This document shows, one piece after another, positions 59,878-64,000 of a DNA stretch of 64,000 nucleotides (its first letter is position 1; every line of letters starts with the position of its first letter). The stretch comes from CAVUAT01 sp963739545 (GTDB lineage: Bacteria; Actinomycetota; Thermoleophilia; Solirubrobacterales; 70-9). The stretch covers positions 248,001 to 312,000 of the forward strand of contig CAVUAT010000011.1 in NCBI GenBank assembly GCA_963739545.1, written 5' to 3'. The notes beneath the pieces are model-generated. The model was not told the origin of the DNA. It did not search any database and saw only the letters and a program-made list of their open reading frames with translations. Made by a program: the position numbers and the translations under genes.

Positions 59878-61215
59878 ATGCTCCTCGACAACTGGCTGGC
59901 CCAAAGAGCTGAGACGTGTCCAGACCGCCTCGCGGTGGTAACCGAGGCCGGGTCGATCGACTACGCGGGGCTCGAGGCCGAGGCGAGCGCGATGGCGCGC
60001 CGGCTCGCGGCCAAGGGTGTGCGGCGGGACTCGATCGTCGCGATCTCGGTGACCCCCGGGCTGGAATACGCGACCGCGCTGCACGCGCTGATGAAGCTCG
60101 GAGCGACCGCGTTCCCCCTCGACCCGCGGCTCAGCGCCGGCGAGCGCGCCGATGCGATCGGGCCCCAGTTGCCGGCGCTCGTGATCGAGTCCCCGGCCGA
60201 CCTCGAGGGCCACGAGGCCGACATGCCCCTGCTCGGCGAGCTCGACCTCGATCGGCCCTGCACGCGGGTCCTCACGAGCGGCACGTCGGGCGGGTCGCGT
60301 CCGGTCGAGCACACCTACGGCAACCACCTCTGGAGCGCGGTCGGATCCGCCTTCAACCTGGGCGTGGACCCCTCCGACCGCTGGCTCTGCTGCATGCCGA
60401 TGTTCCACGTCTCGGGCATCTCGATCCTGTTGCGCTCGGCGATCTACGGAACGACCGCGGTCGTCCAGGACGGCTTCGACGTCGACCGCGTCGCCGAGTC
60501 GCTCGAGCGCGACGGCGTCACGATCGTCTCGCTCGTGACGACGATGCTGACGCGGCTGATCGACGCCGGCGCCGCGATCGAACGCCCGCGCGCGATCCTG
60601 GTCGGCGGAGGGCCCGTCCCCGACGAGATCCTCGAGGAGGCGCTCGGCCTGGGGGCGACCCTCGTCCAGACCTACGGGCTGACCGAGGCGAGCTCGCAGG
60701 TGACGACCCTGGCCCCCGCGGACGTCGAGCGCAAGCGCGGGTCGGCCGGCCGGCCGCTGCTGACGACGCATGTGCGCATCGCCGACGGCGAGATCCTCGT
60801 GCAGGGGCCGACGGTCGCCCCCGGCGCGGTCGCCGACGATGGATGGCTGCACACCGGCGACGTCGGGCGCATAGACCCCGAGGGTTTCCTCTGGGTCGAG
60901 GGCCGCCGCGACGACGTGATCGTGACCGGGGGCGAGAACGTCGCGCCCGAGGAGGTCGAGGAGGTCCTGGTCGGCCACCCCGACGTACTCGACGCCGCCG
61001 TCGTCGGCCGGCCCGATCCGGATTGGCAGAACGCGGTCGTCGCCGTGCTCGTCACCAACAGCGCGGGGGAGCCGGACCGCGACAGCTTGCGCGAGTGGTG
61101 CTCGGCGCGCCTCGCCCCGTACAAGGTCCCGAAGCGCTTCGAGCGAGCCGACGAGCTGCCGCGCACGGCGTCCGGCAAGCTGCGCCGCGCGGAGTTGCGG
61201 CAGGTCACGCGCTAG
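59878..61215 (+). CDS. menE: o-Succinylbenzoate-CoA ligase
   Basis: 445 residues from ATG 59878. Adenylate-forming enzyme: P-loop VLTSGTSGGSRPVEHTYGN, MPMFHVSGISILLRS, LVQTYGLTEASSQVTTL, GWLHTGDVGRIDPEGFLWVE, and the C-terminal Lys in RTASGKLRRAEL. The context with menB and the short length fit MenE, which makes OSB-CoA, the substrate of MenB. ilvC follows at 14 bp, so the two are probably co-transcribed. Confidence 0.92.
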   Translation: MLLDNWLAQRAETCPDRLAVVTEAGSIDYAGLEAEASAMARRLAAKGVRRDSIVAISVTPGLEYATALHALMKLGATAFPLDPRLSAGERADAIGPQLPALVIESPADLEGHEADMPLLGELDLDRPCTRVLTSGTSGGSRPVEHTYGNHLWSAVGSAFNLGVDPSDRWLCCMPMFHVSGISILLRSAIYGTTAVVQDGFDVDRVAESLERDGVTIVSLVTTMLTRLIDAGAAIERPRAILVGGGPVPDEILEEALGLGATLVQTYGLTEASSQVTTLAPADVERKRGSAGRPLLTTHVRIADGEILVQGPTVAPGAVADDGWLHTGDVGRIDPEGFLWVEGRRDDVIVTGGENVAPEEVEEVLVGHPDVLDAAVVGRPDPDWQNAVVAVLVTNSAGEPDRDSLREWCSARLAPYKVPKRFERADELPRTASGKLRRAELRQVTR

Positions 61216-61229
61216 GATCGGCCGCCGTT

Positions 61230-62237
61230 ATGGCCGCTGACGAGAAGGACATCTTCTACGACGCTGACGCGGACCTCTCGGTCCTCGACGGCAAGACGGT
61301 GGCGATCCTCGGATACGGGTCGCAGGGCCACGCGCACGCGCTGAACCTGAAGGAGTCGGGGGTCGACGTCGTCGTCGGCCTTCGCCCCGACTCATCCAGC
61401 CGCGCCGACGCCGAGGCAGCCGGGCTCGAGGTGCTCGACGTCGCGGACGCCGCAAGCCGCGGCGACATCGTCATGGTCCTGATCCCCGACGAGAAGCAGG
61501 CCGAGGTCTGGCGCGACGAGATCGCCGACGGGCTCTCCGAGGGCGACCTGCTCATGTTCGCCCACGGCTTCTCTATTCACTTCGACCAGATCCAGCCGCC
61601 TCCGGGTGTCGACATCGGGATGGTGGCTCCCAAGGGCCCCGGCCACCTGGTCCGCCGCCAATACGAGGAGGGGAGAGGGGTGCCCGCTCTGATGGCGATC
61701 CACGCCGACGAGACGGGTACCGCCAGGGACATGGTCCTCGCCTACGCCTCGGGCATCGGCGGCGGGCGCGCCGGCGTGATCGAGACCACCTTCAAGGACG
61801 AGGCCGAGACCGACCTCTTCGGCGAGCAGGCCGTGCTCTGCGGCGGCGCCACGGAGCTTGTTCGCGCGGGCTTCGAGACCCTCGTCGAGGCCGGCTACGA
61901 CCCGCGCCTCGCCTACTTCGAGTGCCTTCACGAGCTGAAGCTGATCGTCGACCTGATGTACGAGCAGGGCATCCAGGGGATGCGCGACTCGATCTCGAAC
62001 ACGGCCGAATACGGCGACATGACCCGCGGCAAGCGCGTCATCACCGACGAGACCCGCGCCGAGATGCGGAAGATCCTGTCCGAGATCCAATCAGGCGACT
62101 TCGCCAAGGAGTGGATCGCCGAGAACGAAGCCGGTCAGGAGAACTTCCAGCGCATGCGCGAAGAGGGCGCCGACCACCAGGTCGAGAAGGTCGGCGGCGA
62201 TCTCCGCTCGATGATGCCCTGGATCAAGGCTGAGTAG
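61230..62237 (+). CDS. ilvC: Ketol-acid reductoisomerase (class I)
   Basis: 335 residues from ATG 61230. NADPH-binding VAILGYGSQGHAHALNLKES, the metal and substrate motif KGPGHLVRRQYEEGRGVPAL, FKDEAETDLFGEQAVLCGG (Asp/Glu ligands) and YFECLHELKLIVDLMYEQG. It isomerises and reduces the acetolactate made by IlvBN 11 kb upstream. The gene is separated from ilvBN by the menaquinone cluster. Confidence 0.97.
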   Translation: MAADEKDIFYDADADLSVLDGKTVAILGYGSQGHAHALNLKESGVDVVVGLRPDSSSRADAEAAGLEVLDVADAASRGDIVMVLIPDEKQAEVWRDEIADGLSEGDLLMFAHGFSIHFDQIQPPPGVDIGMVAPKGPGHLVRRQYEEGRGVPALMAIHADETGTARDMVLAYASGIGGGRAGVIETTFKDEAETDLFGEQAVLCGGATELVRAGFETLVEAGYDPRLAYFECLHELKLIVDLMYEQGIQGMRDSISNTAEYGDMTRGKRVITDETRAEMRKILSEIQSGDFAKEWIAENEAGQENFQRMREEGADHQVEKVGGDLRSMMPWIKAE

Positions 62238-62287
62238 TTCGCCGCGGCGAACCCGGCGCCTCGCCGGGTTCGCACACGGGAATGACG

Positions 62288-62668
62288 CTAGGCGGCGGGT
62301 ACGGCTACCGATCCACCCTGGTCGGCCGGCGGCGGGCCGTACTGGTTGTCGACCGGGTCGCTCTTCTGGACGTAGAAGACCAGCAGGACGATGAACCCGA
62401 TGATCGGGATCAGGCCGATCAGGATCCACCAGCCGCTGCGGTCGGTGTCATGCAGCCTCCGAACGGAGACAGCGAGACCGGGCAGAAACAGGCCCAGGGC
62501 CACGATGATGCTGACGACGGGGGCGCCGATCGCCGCGTCGATGATGTTGGCGACGATCGCCGTCAGAATCGCGAACAGGAACCACCACCAGTACGCGGGT
62601 CGCGATGCTCGCCCGCTGAAGTTCACGTAGTTGTCGAAGCCAGACTTAACAGCTTCCGTAAAGCTCAT
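62288..62668 (-). CDS. DUF805 membrane protein
   Basis: 126 residues from ATG 62668, with GAGGAGAAGG directly upstream. MSFTEAVKSGFDNYVNFSGR, ASRPAYWWWFLFAILTAIVA, VRRLHDTDRSGWWILIGLIP and the short tail QYGPPPADQGG form the standard DUF805 layout with about four helices. Function unknown; often called inner membrane protein YhaH-like. It converges on ilvC with 50 bp between the stops. Confidence 0.92.
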   Translation of the reverse strand: MSFTEAVKSGFDNYVNFSGRASRPAYWWWFLFAILTAIVANIIDAAIGAPVVSIIVALGLFLPGLAVSVRRLHDTDRSGWWILIGLIPIIGFIVLLVFYVQKSDPVDNQYGPPPADQGGSVAVPAA

Positions 62669-62770
62669 CCACCTTCTCCTCTGATTTGCGCCGGGCATCC
62701 GGTAGGCCTACGCCTGCGCCCGATTGAGGACAAACTAATCGACGGAGCGGCGCAACGCGTGCTTGCGGCC

Positions 62771-63190
62771 CTAAGAGGAGGCCGGCCCGTGAGGGCTTTC
62801 CTCGCCCTCGGGCAGACGGCCGTCGCGCCCGACGTAGCCGTCCTTGCCCCCGACGACGAGGTAGACGGCGTCCTCGGAGGTACTCCCGTTCGCGACCTTT
62901 CGCACCGTCTGGGCGTCGACCCGGGCCGAGCCGCCCGGCTCGAGGCGGTGGGCCGAGCCGTCGCCGAAGCTGATCTCGATCGACCCGCTGTGCACGAAGT
63001 AGAGCTCCTCCTGCTCGTCGTGGAAGTGGCGGCCGGTGTCGTACCCCGGCGGGATCGTGATCAGGTTGACCCCGAACGCCGTGACGCCGAGCTCCTTGCG
63101 CACCTTGCGAAAGCCATAGCCCTCGCCGAGCGCGTCGGCGTCGGGGGCGACCGCGTAACCGTCGCCCTCGATCACCTTCGCATCGGGCAT
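62771..63190 (-). CDS. Cupin-domain protein
   Basis: 139 residues. A single cupin barrel with both motifs: PPGYDTGRHFHDEQEELYFV (HxH...E) and a later RVDAQTVRKVANGS without the second His. The GDGSAHRLEPGG loop is typical. A metal-binding sensor or isomerase is possible; no substrate is suggested. It starts 3 bp after the DUF4389 gene ends, on the same strand. Confidence 0.87.
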   Translation of the reverse strand: MPDAKVIEGDGYAVAPDADALGEGYGFRKVRKELGVTAFGVNLITIPPGYDTGRHFHDEQEELYFVHSGSIEISFGDGSAHRLEPGGSARVDAQTVRKVANGSTSEDAVYLVVGGKDGYVGRDGRLPEGEESPHGPASS

Positions 63191-63193
63191 CGC

Positions 63194-63823
63194 CTAGGCC
63201 TCGACCTTCGGCGAGCCGGAGGGGCTGAGCTCGCCCGCGGTCTCGCCCTCGCCCGACTCGAGCGAGAACGGCGGCCAGTCCTCGGTCAGCAGCAGGAAGT
63301 ACGCGCCGGCCCGCGTCAGGTAGGCGTTCGCCGAGCGAGCCGGCTCGAACAGGCCGATGGGGAACTTGCCGGTGAACAGGATCGCGAACCAGGCGATGAA
63401 CGCGACCACCGTCAGGATCAGCGACTGCACGTAGGCCAGCAGCATCACGGGGATGCCGATGATCAGGCGGAAGAAGGTCTTCGCCCGGCTGTAGGTGTCG
63501 AGCGGTGGCGCGACGCCGACCTGGATCGGGTAGGCGGGCTCGTCCTCGCCGCCGAACGGCGGGAAGTCGTCCGTCATTAGATAGGTGAACGAGTTGACCC
63601 GCGAGAGCATCTTCAGGTAGCCGACGTTGAACCTGTAGAGCCCCTCGGGGTAGCGGCCGGTGAACACGATCGCGAACCAGGCGAAGAAGGCCGCGAACTG
63701 GGCCACGAAGCCGTAGAGCGCCGCGACGATGAGCCACGGGATCGCAACGAATAAGCGGAAGAAGGTCGTGAGGCGGTTCCTGCCTTCGAGGTCGGAAGCC
63801 GCCGCGTAGCTGACTGGGTACAT
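63194..63823 (-). CDS. DUF4389 membrane protein
   Basis: 209 residues. Two homologous halves of a DUF4389 repeat: RLTTFFRLFVAIPWLIVAAL, FFAWFAIVFTGRYPEGLYRF in the first and KTFFRLIIGIPVMLLAYVQS, FIAWFAILFTGKFPIGLFEP in the second, each followed by a conserved aromatic stretch (YLMTDDFPPFGGED; FLLLTEDWPPFSLE). Four helices. Function unknown. Probably one transcript with the cupin gene. Confidence 0.92.
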   Translation of the reverse strand: MYPVSYAAASDLEGRNRLTTFFRLFVAIPWLIVAALYGFVAQFAAFFAWFAIVFTGRYPEGLYRFNVGYLKMLSRVNSFTYLMTDDFPPFGGEDEPAYPIQVGVAPPLDTYSRAKTFFRLIIGIPVMLLAYVQSLILTVVAFIAWFAILFTGKFPIGLFEPARSANAYLTRAGAYFLLLTEDWPPFSLESGEGETAGELSPSGSPKVEA

Positions 63824-63892
63824 GGTGTCCTCCTGAGGTCGAGGCTTGCCGCGAGACCCTATACGCCGGGGTGGCCCTAAGCTGCGGCCTCG

Positions 63893-64000
63893 ATGACCGA
63901 GACCCTGACCAAGATCCCTGCGGCCCTCAAGCCCGCCGACGGCAGATTCGGATCGGGACCCTCGAAGGTCCGGCCCGAGGCCCTGGCCACCGTGGCGCGG
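63893..64000 (+). CDS. serC: Phosphoserine aminotransferase, N-terminal part (runs off window)
   Basis: 36 codons from ATG 63893: MTETLTKIPAALKPADGRFG, SGPSKVRPEALATVAR, reaching the window edge. The FGSGPSKVRPE segment is the standard start of actinobacterial SerC, a PLP enzyme of serine synthesis. The PLP lysine and the rest are outside the window. Confidence 0.82.
   Translation, partial: MTETLTKIPAALKPADGRFGSGPSKVRPEALATVAR

Overview
The window is high-GC actinobacterial DNA with dense, short-spaced genes, frequent GTG/TTG starts and almost no mobile DNA. The gene content fits the class Thermoleophilia (Solirubrobacterales/Gaiellales type): a run of small NTF2/SnoaL-like proteins starting MSEENVE and ending EALEAAGLSE, menaquinone genes, class E sortase with LPxTG mini-proteins, and Lys-rich small proteins. 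That placement is an inference from protein style, not from a marker search.

Layout. 1-6.4 kb: the edge of an exopolysaccharide locus (Wzz-like co-polymerase, O-antigen-ligase/polymerase-like membrane protein, an LPFTG mini-protein, a polyprenyl glycosylphosphotransferase), a zinc-ribbon membrane protein and a class E sortase. 6.4-21.8 kb: housekeeping and regulation (argG, a LysR regulator, a cell-wall lytic protein that appears frameshifted, a ferritin-like protein, sixA, dnaE, a second LPxTG mini-protein beside a DUF11/RTX-repeat protein, nfo, gltX, an HDOD-LuxR regulator, VanZ-like, Rrf2). 21.8-31 kb: an accessory island. It holds an array of NTF2/SnoaL-like genes, remnants and a chimera sharing the same DNA at both ends, an SRPBCC gene using the same upstream box, two paralogous CxC-type small proteins, a GAF-SpoIIE phosphatase, an alpha/beta hydrolase and a dispersed intergenic repeat. 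31-38 kb: cysK-cysE, a lipoprotein, pcrA/uvrD-like helicase, folD and three tandem four-helix membrane proteins. 38-45.9 kb: a GMC oxidoreductase, gatC-gatA-(zincin)-gatB, an NDH-2-like oxidoreductase. 45.9-64 kb: a GT2 glycosyltransferase and a SqdB-like enzyme (sulfoquinovose/lipid head groups), ilvB-ilvN, ilvC, an almost complete menaquinone set (menF, menD, menC, menA, menB, menE) on both strands, an ABC-2 exporter, a second Nfo-type endonuclease, and the start of serC.

How the genes work together. GltX with GatCAB suggests the transamidation route to Gln-tRNA/Asn-tRNA. IlvBN plus IlvC cover the first steps of branched-chain amino acid synthesis; MenF-D-C-E-B-A make demethylmenaquinone, which the NDH-2-like enzyme could reduce. 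CysE and CysK make cysteine from serine. The sortase may process the two LPxTG mini-proteins, one of which lies inside the polysaccharide locus.

Most unusual structures: (1) the SnoaL array, in which a conserved 5' box plus N-terminal tag and a conserved C-terminal tag flank unrelated cores, and the C-terminal tag carries the ribosome-binding site for the next gene at fixed 3-nt junctions; (2) two MITE-like elements whose terminal inverted repeats supply the TAG stop codon of the adjacent gene; (3) divergent gene pairs with zero or negative spacing (nfo/gltX, vanZ-like/rrf2). No rRNA, tRNA, CRISPR or intact insertion sequence was found.
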